Positions 26,227 through 34,184 of a DNA stretch of 64,000 nucleotides are shown piece by piece (the first letter of the stretch is position 1; each line of letters opens with the position of its first letter). The DNA lies in the NCBI RefSeq assembly GCF_000720765.1, contig NZ_JODC01000016.1, forward strand, positions 62,001 through 126,000, written 5' to 3'. The translations under genes and the position numbers were made by a program. Source of the DNA: Streptomyces sp. NRRL S-646 (GTDB taxonomy: Bacteria; Actinomycetota; Actinomycetes; Streptomycetales; Streptomycetaceae). Below the pieces are notes generated by a model. That model had not been told where the DNA came from. It did not search any database and saw nothing but the letters and a program-made list of their open reading frames with translations.

Positions 26227-26712
26227 CTACCACCAGTCGGAGCAACGGATCACACCGTTCACGGCCAGCGAGCCACAGACCCGGAAGTTGTACTGCGGGT
26301 CGGTGCTGGTGCGCTTGAACGGCGTGGTCAGGCTCTGCCCGGCGGACCGAACGGTGAAGGGCCCGCACTGGAGCCAGGGCGACACGGCGTTGTCGTGGTC
26401 CCAGCCGTTCGCGCGCCAGTCCATCCATACGTTGTCACCGGGCCGGGTCTGCCCGCTGATCTTGCCGAAGGCGATCTGCTGGCCGACGTACACGCCCTTC
26501 TCCAGCGTGAAGCGGACGTCGCCCAGTTCGAAGTGCCGCGGCTTGTCGGTGTCGCCCTCGGCGTTGTCGGGATGATCCCGGAAGCCGCGGGCACCGCCCT
26601 CACAGTCGGCTGCCGAGGCCGCCGCGGGTTGCGCGGGCTGGACGAGTACGACGCCGGCGGCAACCGCACACAGAGCGGCGGCCGTGGCGAATGAGGAGCG
26701 AAGTAGGCGCAT
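26227..26712 (-). CDS. Secreted protein of unknown family
   Basis: A 161-residue protein with a typical signal peptide (MRLLRSSFATAAALCAVAAG...AAASA). The mature part begins with an acidic/His/Asp-rich segment, then strands rich in Trp and aromatic residues (NVWMDWRANGWDHDN, SPWLQCGPFTV) and ends CSDWW. Four Cys could form two disulfides. It is the first gene of a secreted cluster with the I36-like protein and the serine hydrolase, 65 bases upstream of the former. No family was recognised. Confidence 0.7.
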   Translation of the reverse strand: MRLLRSSFATAAALCAVAAGVVLVQPAQPAAASAADCEGGARGFRDHPDNAEGDTDKPRHFELGDVRFTLEKGVYVGQQIAFGKISGQTRPGDNVWMDWRANGWDHDNAVSPWLQCGPFTVRSAGQSLTTPFKRTSTDPQYNFRVCGSLAVNGVIRCSDWW

Positions 26713-26905
26713 GAAGCCGTCTTTTCCTGACTGTGGAGGACGACCCCGCGAAGCGGGCGGGGCCGGGAAGACGACTCGAACACTAGGCAGCGGGTGGCCT
26801 CGGCGGTCCCTGACGAATGTCAGGGTGACGTCAGGGCGGGCTAATTCAGGTGGGCCCGTCCGGGCTTCGGGAGATGGACTCCGGGTCCCCCGGTGCCCAG
26901 GGGCG

Positions 26906-27127
26906 TCATCCTGGAGCCGTCACTGCGAGCCGCCCGTACCGGACGCCCTGCGTAGCAGCCCTCTCCATCGCCACCACCAACGCCCTGGTCCGGTCGTTCA
27001 CGTCGAGCTTGGCGAACAGGCGGAGCAAGTGCGTCTTCACTGTCGCTTCGGCGATGACGAGTCGCCGCGCGCTGGGAGCGCCGGGTCGGTCGAACTCCAC
27101 GACCTCTTGCTCGCGTTGGGCTGCAGC
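26906..27127 (-). pseudogene. LuxR/NarL-type helix-turn-helix remnant
   Basis: The minus frame ending at 26906 encodes ARRLVIAEATVKTHLLRLF followed by AKLDVNDRTRALVVAMER, the recognition and dimerisation helices of a NarL-type response regulator. Upstream, only a degraded AAAQREQEVVEF stretch resembles the usual TxREREVL start of the domain, and the receiver domain is absent. It is a decayed regulator next to the secreted-protein cluster. Confidence 0.75.
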
Positions 27128-27267
27128 CTCATCTGCTGGAGACTCCTCATGAAGGCACGCACCAGATCAGAACGGCAGCGGCTCGGCACTGAGTGATTCT
27201 CTGTATCCCAGAGACCAGCGCCCAGTGAGAGTCTCGCGGATCGCGTCCAGATCACGTCACTAGGTAG

Positions 27268-27468
27268 AAGTCATCCGCCTCCGGAGGCGACGGAAACTGC
27301 GTCAAATTCGCCGCTTACGACAACGGCATCGCCATCCGCCACAGCAAGGCCCCCAACGGTCCGGCCCTCCTCTACGCGCGCTCGGAGATAGCCGCCATGA
27401 TCGAGGGAGTCAAGGCCGGTGAATTTGACCATCTCGCGGAGGGGCAGCGCGCTCGGCCGTGCGAGTGA
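27268..27468 (+). pseudogene. DUF397 protein, truncated
   Basis: In the frame ending at TGA 27466-27468 the DNA encodes KSSASGGDGNCVKFA, then AIRHSKAPNGPALLYARSEI and GVKAGEFDHL, the complete core of a DUF397 protein (the small partner of XRE regulators in streptomycetes). An in-frame TAG at 27265 lies where the N-terminal Trp-containing segment should be, and no start codon or ribosome site is present. Its XRE partner is not in the window. Confidence 0.75.
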
Positions 27469-27546
27469 GTAGTTCGCTGAGCGGTTTTTCGGAATGATTG
27501 CCGAGGTAGCTTCGTGGCGACGTTGTCCTAGACGAGGCGGGAAACC

Positions 27547-27807
27547 ATGCGTGCACGAAGAGTCTTCGCCATCTTGATCGCCACCCCTGTCCTGCTTGCC
27601 GCGATCGGAGTGGCTGGTGGATCCGCGGTCGCTATGCAAAAACCCGCCTCCAAGGGGTCAAGTGCTCGCCCCAAGCCTACCGCTGAAGCTGAAAGCAGGA
27701 ACGGCGAGGTCAAAAGATCTGCCGATGAAGACACTGAACCGGAAGAAGCCCTACTCGGCACTCTCGGAGGTGAACTCCTCGATCGCGTTTCTTCCAAAAG
27801 GGCGTAA
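27547..27807 (+). CDS. Small secreted protein of unknown function
   Basis: An 86-residue open frame starting at ATG 27547 behind GAGGCGGG. It has a clean signal peptide (MRARRVFAILIATPVLLAAI...SAVA), a short Lys/Ser/Pro-rich segment and an acidic stretch (SADEDTEPEEALLG). A strong hairpin begins three bases after the stop, which supports a real transcription unit. No family was recognised. Confidence 0.55.
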   Translation: MRARRVFAILIATPVLLAAIGVAGGSAVAMQKPASKGSSARPKPTAEAESRNGEVKRSADEDTEPEEALLGTLGGELLDRVSSKRA

Positions 27808-27809
27808 GG

Positions 27810-27841
27810 GCTCGTAACGCGATCATGATCGTGTTACGAGC
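27810..27841 (+). terminator. Strong hairpin terminator
   Basis: GCTCGTAAC (27810-27818) pairs with GTTACGAGC (27833-27841); the inner GATCATGATC is itself self-complementary, so nearly the whole 32 bases can form one stem. It directly follows the stop of the small secreted protein gene and abuts the insertion sequence. Confidence 0.75.
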
Positions 27842-27842
27842 T

Positions 27843-27858
27843 CTAGGAAGTGTTTGAG
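27843..27858 (+). repeat. Left terminal inverted repeat with CTAG duplication
   Basis: CTAG followed by GAAGTGTTTGAG; matches the inverted copy at 28996-29011 at all 16 positions, with further partial identity (TGTG) inward. Confidence 0.8.
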
Positions 27859-27864
27859 CTGTGG

Positions 27865-28580
27865 TTACAGCGACTGCCGCATCAACGTGAGTTGGACGGT
27901 CGCCTCGTAGCGGACAGCGAGCTTGTCGTACCTGGTGGCCACGCCCCGAGCCTGCCGCGAATTGCGCGGGAAGAGTACGCCCGGTCGGCGATCACGCGAG
28001 AGGGCCGGGTGCGCGGGCGTCCGCCGTCCGTTCGGGCGACGCGGATCTTGTCTACGAGGCGGGTGAACTGCGGGGCGTCCCCGCGCTGCCCGCCGGTGAC
28101 CGTGACGGCTAGGACGTGCCCGGAGGCATCCGCCGCCAAGTGGAGCTTCGTGGACAGGCCCCCGCGCGAGCGGCCCAGCGCATGGTCGTCCGGCTTCGCC
28201 GCAGGTAGGCCGCACACGTTGGCCCGGATCGTGAGCCCCTTTTTGCGGGCTCCGGCGGCATGCTGATGGGCCCGGCAAACCGTCGAGTCGACGGAAACCA
28301 CCCACTCGATCACGCCATCTGCATCGGCCTTGACCTGGAGTTCTTGCAGGACGCGGGCCCAGGTGCCGTCGATCTGCCAGCGCCGGAAGACCGAGTATGC
28401 GGTCTCCCACGGCCCGTACCGCCCGGGGACGTCCCGCCATGGCGAGCCAGTCCTGGCCCGCCACCAGATCCCGTCGAAGACCTGCCGCCGATCCCTCGGC
28501 GGCCGCCCCGTCTTCGGTATCGGCGGCAACAGCGGCTCCACCCGCTCCCACTGTTCGTCTGTCAGGTCCCCACGAGCCAC
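27865..28580 (-). pseudogene. IS5-family transposase with internal deletion
   Basis: GTG at 28580 opens GDLTDEQWERVEPLLPP, then RQVFDGIWWRARTGSPWRDV, VVSVDSTVCRAHQHAAG (first catalytic Asp), GRSRGGLSTKLHL and VIADRAYSSRAIRG (second Asp). Immediately afterwards the sequence jumps, with a frame change, to GVATRYDKLAVRYEATV. A segment of roughly 150 bases carrying the catalytic Glu is missing. In the original frame the protein ends at 27882, in the shifted frame at 27865. Confidence 0.88.
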
Positions 28581-28623
28581 ATCTAGATCGTTTCACCGGC
28601 GTGATCGACGCCTCAAGCCCGTG

Positions 28624-28977
28624 TCAGGACGCCGTCTCCCCTGTCTCTGCCTCGTCATCCGAGCCGTACATCTCGACCAGCAGGCGCTGGCGCGCCGCCT
28701 TCAGACGCTCGTCGTAGTTCGGCATGAAGATCTCAGCGAGTGTCGTTTCCAAGGCCCCGGAGATCGCGTAGATCGGAGACCAGACTGCACGGTCCGTCTT
28801 CAACAGGTCATCCAGCACGTCGGACTGGTGCATCGCTTGATAGAGCCAGTCCGACAGCACAAGAGCCTGATCGCGCGTGAATTCGATGGTTATCGGTTCC
28901 TCTGCCACGGGGGGAACAGTATCCAGCACACCCGATGACCGCCCGCGTGGGGCAGGCGGCGCCGCGCCAGGCCCCAT
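28624..28977 (-). CDS. Passenger protein inside the IS5-type element
   Basis: A protein of up to 117 residues between the right inverted repeat and the transposase. From about residue 24 it reads as a compact helical protein: ITIEFTRDQALVLSDWLYQA, DVLDDLLKTDRAVWSPIYAI, LETTLAEIFMPNYDERLKAA and an acidic tail. The true start may be ATG 28977 (AGAGG only 3 bases upstream) or GTG 28908, where the conserved-looking part begins. Codon usage is normal. No family was recognised; it is not a transposase piece. Location between the element's ends makes it a passenger. Confidence 0.65.
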   Translation of the reverse strand: MGPGAAPPAPRGRSSGVLDTVPPVAEEPITIEFTRDQALVLSDWLYQAMHQSDVLDDLLKTDRAVWSPIYAISGALETTLAEIFMPNYDERLKAARQRLLVEMYGSDDEAETGETAS

Positions 28978-28995
28978 CAGCCTCTACGAGCACAT

Positions 28996-29011
28996 CTCAA
29001 ACACTTCCTAG
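28996..29011 (-). repeat. Right terminal inverted repeat with CTAG duplication
   Basis: CTCAAACACTTC followed by CTAG; exact inverse of the left end at 27843-27858. The outer flanks differ, which supports CTAG as the limit of the duplication. Confidence 0.8.
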
Positions 29012-29505
29012 CGCCACCGTGCCGGTCGCCCTGAACTCCTCGGCCACTACAGCGAACTGTGGTCGGGTCAAGATCTCTTCCTCGCGGAAGTAGACGGCGA
29101 TCCGGCGGCGATGCAGGCAGAATCGGGCAACTTGTCGCCGAGGGCGGCGGCGTCCTCAAGCGTGGGCTTGACCGGCATCCCGGAGGCCCCAGCTACATCA
29201 CGCCGGTCGCCGCGGCCAGCGGCAGCACCCGAGGATGAGTACCAGCGCGGCAACGCGAGCGTAAGGGCCGTCATAGACTGCAGTTTCCAACAGTTCGGCC
29301 CGGTGACAGGCGGCCGGCACGAGCACCCCGTAATCGTCAAGGGGGATCTGCCGCGTCCGCGATCTCCACGCCCCCTGACCCGCGCGACAGAAGTAACCGA
29401 TTCCCTGAACACACGCGTGGGCTGGGGTTAACCTCGTCTTCCACTCGCGTGAACTGACGTGCGTCGAACGTGACTTCGGGGGAATTCTTGTCAGGAGAGC
29501 GGCCG
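29012..29505. other. Region between the IS and the kinase gene
   Basis: About 490 bases. A short plus-strand stretch at the left (GRPELLGHYSELWSGQDLFL) looks protein-like and may be the end of a gene cut by the IS, but it cannot be assigned. The remaining open frames have no recognisable features. The kinase promoter must lie toward the right end. Confidence 0.4.
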
Positions 29506-31215
29506 GTGCCGACGGACGATGCGGCTGCCGCGCTGCGGCAGACCGGTGCCTGCCCACTGCGGGTGGGCGACCCAAGGCGCGTCGGCCCCTATGCGCCGAT
29601 GGCACTGCTCGGCAGTGGTGGCATGGGACGGGTCTTTCTGGCCCGTCCCATGGACGACAGCCCCGGTCTGGTCGCGGTGAAGGTGATCAGGCCGGAATAC
29701 TCGGAGGATCCCAGGTTCCGGCGCCGGTTCGAGCGGGAGGCGTCGGTGCACGCCCGTCTTCGTACACCGCACGCAGCACGACTGTCCGGCACGGGCTTCG
29801 ACGACGAACTGCTCTGGATGGCCACCGAGTACCTCCCCGGCTTCGATCTGGCGGAAGCCGTACAGGAGGACGGTCCCCTGGAGCCAGCAGCGGTCTGGCG
29901 GCTGGCGGCGGAGCTGGGGCAGGCACTCGCAGACCTCACCGTCCAGGGAATCGTCCACCGGGACCTGAAGCCGTCCAACGTACTGCTGTCCGTCCGGGGC
30001 GCGCACGTGATCGACTTCGGTATTGCGAAGGCCGCAGACGCGAGTGCGATCACCGGTACCGGAAACCGGGTGGGGACTCCCGCCTACATGTCGCCCGAGC
30101 ATCTGAGGGAGGGACGGTCCGACACGGCGTCGGACGTGTTCTCGCTGGCCGGAACGCTGGTCTACGCGGCAACAGGGCGGGCGCCGTTCGGCGCAGGGAC
30201 CGGCGTCGACGTGATGCACCGGGTGGCGTTCGAGGACCCCCATCCCGAGGTGATCGGTCAGATCTCGACGGCGGACGCGGAGCTCGGTTCACTGCTGACC
30301 GCCTGCCTGGCCAAGGAGCCCGAGCGGCGGCCCACCCCACAGGAACTCATCGACGCTGCCGGAGCGCGCGCCGTCCTGTCCACCTGGCCGGACCCACTGG
30401 GCGGCAAGGTGCTGGCCCGACAGCGGGCGTACGAGGCGCTGCACCGCATACCTGTCGCAGGCATGACCCGTTTAGGGTCTCCCGGTGGCCTGCCGCCGCT
30501 CCCGTCCGCACAGACGCCCGAACATGCACCACCTGTCATCCAGCCCCCGGTCAAGGCCGAAGGCGGCCCGACGAGAGCCCCTGCCCAGGCCCGGAGAAAG
30601 CCGTGGCTGGTCGCCGTCGCAAGCATCGCGGCCTGCGCCATTGTTGCGGTGGCCTTACTGCTCACACGCCAGGACCCTCCCGCCACCGACTCCGCGAAAG
30701 GCGGTGTCACAAAGGCCGTCGGCACCGCGCCCCGTGGCGACTCCAGCGCTCAGGTGTCCCCAAGCACGAACGGACAGCCCCGCCCGAACGTCGACGGCGT
30801 CGCAGTCGAAGAGCACGAGAGCAAGACCGGCTCCGCCCTGCGGCCCGGCGCTTCGGGCTCAGCCGACGACCAGCACGACGACGCCTCTGCCCCGGGTTCC
30901 ACACCGGACACCTCCCTCTCCCCCGCACCGTCCGCCGACAGCCCGTCCGCCGGAGCCGACACCACTCCCTGGCTCTCCGAGTGCACGTACTACTCCGGCA
31001 ACGGACGCACACGCCTTGGCGACAGCGGCAAACGCGTACAACAGGTTCAGTGCATGCTCACCAAGCGCGGATACAGTGTGGGAAGCACCGGCGTGGACGG
31101 CGAGTTCGGACCCGACACGGAGACCGCGGTCCGCACCTTCCAGACCGACCGGGGGCTGAACGCCGACGGCATCGTGGCACACGACACATGGAGCGCGCTG
31201 CGCAGCGCTGCTTGA
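29506..31215 (+). CDS. Membrane Ser/Thr protein kinase with extracellular peptidoglycan-binding domain
   Basis: A 569-residue PknB-type kinase. GTG 29506 is preferred (AGGAGA 8 bases upstream); TTG 29488 with GGGGGA is an alternative. The kinase domain has GSGGMGRVFLA, invariant Lys in VAVKVIRP, HRDLKPSNVLL near 151, IDFGIAKA near 170 and GTPAYMSPEHLREG, all intact, so it should be active. A membrane helix follows at about 367-387 (WLVAVASIAACAIVAVALLL), then a long Ser/Pro/Asp-rich extracellular linker. The C-terminal domain (about 500-568) is a PG_binding_1 fold: LGDSGKRVQQVQCMLTKRGY, VDGEFGPDTETAVRTFQ. It probably senses the cell wall. Confidence 0.93.
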   Translation: MPTDDAAAALRQTGACPLRVGDPRRVGPYAPMALLGSGGMGRVFLARPMDDSPGLVAVKVIRPEYSEDPRFRRRFEREASVHARLRTPHAARLSGTGFDDELLWMATEYLPGFDLAEAVQEDGPLEPAAVWRLAAELGQALADLTVQGIVHRDLKPSNVLLSVRGAHVIDFGIAKAADASAITGTGNRVGTPAYMSPEHLREGRSDTASDVFSLAGTLVYAATGRAPFGAGTGVDVMHRVAFEDPHPEVIGQISTADAELGSLLTACLAKEPERRPTPQELIDAAGARAVLSTWPDPLGGKVLARQRAYEALHRIPVAGMTRLGSPGGLPPLPSAQTPEHAPPVIQPPVKAEGGPTRAPAQARRKPWLVAVASIAACAIVAVALLLTRQDPPATDSAKGGVTKAVGTAPRGDSSAQVSPSTNGQPRPNVDGVAVEEHESKTGSALRPGASGSADDQHDDASAPGSTPDTSLSPAPSADSPSAGADTTPWLSECTYYSGNGRTRLGDSGKRVQQVQCMLTKRGYSVGSTGVDGEFGPDTETAVRTFQTDRGLNADGIVAHDTWSALRSAA

Positions 31216-31426
31216 CGCTCCGGCAGCCCGCTCGCCGGAATCGTTCCGCCGATCACGCCGTCCGCCAGGACGACAACTCCGACCGCGGTATTGGGGCGAT
31301 GAAGGTGCGCCTGTGGGCGCCGAGGACGACGGCACTCGAGGCGGTCCGCTGCGGCGCGCTCACTGCTGTCCTCGGTCTGCGGTTTCAGCAATCGGCAGCG
31401 AGTGACGGAATCCCGGCGCGGCGTCG

Positions 31427-32209
31427 TCAGGGCGCCAGGTCGTGGGCGAGGGCGATCAGCACGGCCTGGGTCTTCATCTCGCCGGTTCGCGGCGGGTCGA
31501 CGTCGCGGTTTCGCAGCGCCTGTGTGAGCAGCTTCTCGGTCGTGGCCGCGTCGGCGACGCTCACACGCACCGAGACCTCAAGGAAGCGCAGGTCCTTGAT
31601 GGTCCACTCCTCGATGGCCACGGAGGGGTCGAAAGTATCCCAGTCCTGCTTCCACCTGGTGGCGTGCACCGGGCCAAGCGCCCTTAGACCCTTGAGGTCA
31701 TCTTTCTCCAGCCCCATTGCATCCCGCAGGAGGTGACGGTGCGGCTTGGCGAGGAGCTGGTCCAGCGCCCCGCGCTCAGGCCTGAGCGCCGACTCGACAA
31801 GCTCGTCATCGACCTGCATGTCGGCCTGGAGCGACGCGGACAGGACGGGCCTGAAGGCGGGACCGGTCCGGTCCTCCTCGATCTTGAACTCCCAGTCCTC
31901 GTCCTCGTCCTTGAGGTTCTTCTGCCACTCGGGCGGCAGCGGCGGGCACGGCCGCAGCTTGACGGTCATGTCCATTTCACGCTCGGACCCGTGGTCCTCG
32001 TCGTCCATGCGCAGGCGGAAGCTGACCCCGCGCTGGAGGAAGGGCAGCGAGATGCCGTCGCTGCCCTTCCTCGGGCTGTCCCAGAAGTGGATGGTGCGGC
32101 GTCGGCCCTCGCCACCCTGGAGTTTGAGCGCAGCGGTCGCCTCCCGGGCCTCGACGCCGGAAAAGCTGATCTTGATTTCCGCGGCCGTGGCCGTCAAGGT
32201 CTCTACCAT
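31427..32209 (-). CDS. CYTH-like domain protein
   Basis: A 260-residue acidic/basic protein without signal or membrane segments. Features fit the CYTH/triphosphate-tunnel fold: EIKISF in the first strand, VSFRLRM, MTVKLRPCPPLPPEW, FKIEEDRTG and the late strand EEWTIKDLRFLEVSVRV, supplying alternating charged residues that would line a tunnel binding triphosphate and divalent metal. The first ExExK motif is imperfect. The ATG at 32209 is chosen; a ribosome site is weak. It lies about 400 bases downstream of an endonuclease/phosphatase gene on the same strand. Confidence 0.6.
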   Translation of the reverse strand: MVETLTATAAEIKISFSGVEAREATAALKLQGGEGRRRTIHFWDSPRKGSDGISLPFLQRGVSFRLRMDDEDHGSEREMDMTVKLRPCPPLPPEWQKNLKDEDEDWEFKIEEDRTGPAFRPVLSASLQADMQVDDELVESALRPERGALDQLLAKPHRHLLRDAMGLEKDDLKGLRALGPVHATRWKQDWDTFDPSVAIEEWTIKDLRFLEVSVRVSVADAATTEKLLTQALRNRDVDPPRTGEMKTQAVLIALAHDLAP

Positions 32210-32611
32210 GGTGCCGTTATCGCACGATGTATTGGCTTGCGCACCCTGAGTCACCAGTTCGGTCGACCAGCGACTCCGCCCTATCCGCCTTCCCCGGGCA
32301 CGCACGCGGTCGACCGATTCGTACTGCGCTGAGCCGAATTCTGGGCGGCCGCGAGTGGTCGACCTGGTCACCGCCGCGATGCCGGACGCCGGGTACGTGC
32401 GAGGTCGCCGGGGCGGTCGCGGCGGGTGGTCGGAGGTGGTCTTCGCGGGTCGGGCGCAGCGGACAACTGACTCGCGCACAGGCACCTCACTGTGATTACG
32501 GCATCGCTGGAGTTCTTCCTACGCGCCGCGTACGTGCTGCCGGACCCGGGGTGCGCCGGGATCCAAAACAGCGAGGTTACGGCTCTCCCGTCGACCCCGG
32601 CCGGCGACTGC
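32210..32611. other. Intergenic region
   Basis: About 400 bases between two leftward genes. Open frames on both strands show no recognisable protein. It should contain the promoter of the CYTH-like gene; nothing more specific was seen. Confidence 0.4.
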
Positions 32612-33559
32612 TCAGGACACGTCGAGCTCGAGAATGACGGGGCAGTGGTCCGATGCCTTGGGCTTGTCCTGCCCAACCCCCGGGAAGCGAGGGCCCTTGT
32701 ACCGCGTGGCGCGCAGCGGGGTCCCCTTGCGGAAGATCTCCGGGAGCGCCTGCGGCGCCGCCCGAGCGAGTGATGCCGACGGCAGGAGGTAGTCCAGTTG
32801 TCTGTATTCGTCGCCGTCATCCCAGTAGTGCGTCCACCGGTCTTCCTCGGGCAGGCGGGCCACGACGTTCTCGACCTGGTCCCAGGTGACCAGTTGATCG
32901 ATGCCGGAACTGCCGTCGCCATCCGGCTCCAGATAGTCGTTCAAGTCGCCCAGGACTACAAACGTATGGTCTCCCGGAGCCTCGTGCCCGAATCGGTCGG
33001 AGACTATGTCCATCACCTTCTTGGCCTGGCGTTCCCGCTTCGCCCGGGTCTGCGCCCGCCCGCCGAGCATTGATTTGAAGTGGTTGACGAACAGAGTGAC
33101 CGACGTTGTCTGCCCCTGGTTCACCTCGACCTCTATGTCGACCTCGAGGCAGTCACGGGAGAACAGTGCTGCCGTCGGGCTCGCGGGGTCCATGAGGTGC
33201 TGGTACGAGCGAATACGTGTGATCGGCAGCTTCGACAGCACGGCGACGTCGATCAGTCGAGGATCGTTGCCGTCGACTCCGGCGACGTAAGGGTATTCCG
33301 AACGCCCGCCGAGGGCCTGGGCCCGGAAATGCTTGAGGGTGTCGACGTTCTCCACCTCTTGTAGGCACAACACGTCGGCCCGCAGCTCCCGAACCGCTGC
33401 CCCGGTGATTGCCTTGTCGTCCACGCCCAGTTCCTCGAAACGGGTCTGGTCGACAATCCACCCCCGGGTATTGGCGGTTGCGGGATCGACATCGGCTTTG
33501 AACCGCCAGCGGGCAAACAGGTTCTCGACGTTGAATGTGGCCAGTCGCAGCGTTGTCAT
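32612..33559 (-). CDS. Endonuclease/exonuclease/phosphatase-family protein
   Basis: A 315-residue EEP-fold hydrolase. ATG 33559 follows GGGAG. All catalytic blocks are present: LRLATFNVENLF at the start (Asn), LCLQEVENVDTL (Glu metal ligand), VNHFKSML, FVVLGDLNDYLEP (Asp and Asn) and KASDHCPVILELD (Asp-His). The family hydrolyses phosphodiesters in nucleic acids or lipids. No signal peptide is visible, so it is probably cytoplasmic, which argues for a nucleic acid or nucleotide substrate. The CYTH-like gene follows on the same strand. Confidence 0.92.
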   Translation of the reverse strand: MTTLRLATFNVENLFARWRFKADVDPATANTRGWIVDQTRFEELGVDDKAITGAAVRELRADVLCLQEVENVDTLKHFRAQALGGRSEYPYVAGVDGNDPRLIDVAVLSKLPITRIRSYQHLMDPASPTAALFSRDCLEVDIEVEVNQGQTTSVTLFVNHFKSMLGGRAQTRAKRERQAKKVMDIVSDRFGHEAPGDHTFVVLGDLNDYLEPDGDGSSGIDQLVTWDQVENVVARLPEEDRWTHYWDDGDEYRQLDYLLPSASLARAAPQALPEIFRKGTPLRATRYKGPRFPGVGQDKPKASDHCPVILELDVS

Positions 33560-34184
33560 GGTTGCTCCCGAGAAGACCGGGACTGGAGTGGGGCCGCCGC
33601 AGAACGGGCTGGGTGCTGGCGCGGAAGGAGCGAAAGACACTCTGCCGCCTTTGGCGTTCGCCGGGAAGAGCACGCCTGCACCGATACAAACAGTCTCCCG
33701 CGGGGCACGACGACTGGCAAACGCAACCGGGAGCAGTATCGACCGTCGCAACGGAGCGTGCAGCACCCTGGCGCTGCCCGAACTCACGGCCGTCCTGACT
33801 CCGAATGCGAAGGCGCCTCGCCTGGGTCATGGAGAGGACGGATATGGCGGGTTCCCGGTCGTGGGAGACAACACCGCCAAGTCATCTCGAAGTGCCACGG
33901 CGTCGATGTTCCCTCCCGCGAAATGACGGCGCCGGCCTCGCCGTTCCCTTTGGGTACGGCGGTTGTTGAGGCGGAAACACGAAAGCACCTTCCTGGCTCG
34001 GGGCGATGAAATCCAGACGCCGACTGGGGAACCCCGAGGCCATCCACCACCGGTACTCCGCCGCTCGAATAGGACAGTCCGATGCCCTCGGCCAGCGTGA
34101 AGGGCGCCTCACGGATCGTCAGGAGCGCTTCGCCGGGTGCGGCTTCGCGCCGAACCATCCCTTGGCTGCGCCGGTGCCAGCAAC
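33560..34184. other. Region without a supported gene
   Basis: About 625 bases. A minus-strand open frame of 134 codons (33784-34188) reads IREAPFTLAEGIGLSYSSGG in part, which is protein-like, but it has no ribosome site and no recognisable family. It could be the decayed start of a gene. Nothing else was recognised. Confidence 0.35.

Larger units (their letters stand above)
27843..29011 (-). mobile_element. IS5-type insertion sequence with passenger gene
   Basis: The 16-base sequence CTAGGAAGTGTTTGAG at 27843-27858 recurs inverted at 28996-29011. The outer CTAG fits the YTAR-type 4-bp target duplication of IS5 elements, leaving terminal inverted repeats GAAGTGTTTGAG(A/C)TGTG and an element of about 1161 bp (27847-29007). 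Inside, reading leftward, are a small passenger gene and then an IS5-type transposase whose stop is 18 bases from the left end. The transposase lacks part of its catalytic domain, so this copy cannot move by itself. Confidence 0.8.

Noticed and set aside
29111..29431. A 106-codon plus-strand frame between the IS and the kinase gene
   Set aside because: No ribosome site, no recognisable protein; only an unassigned stretch upstream of it looks gene-like.
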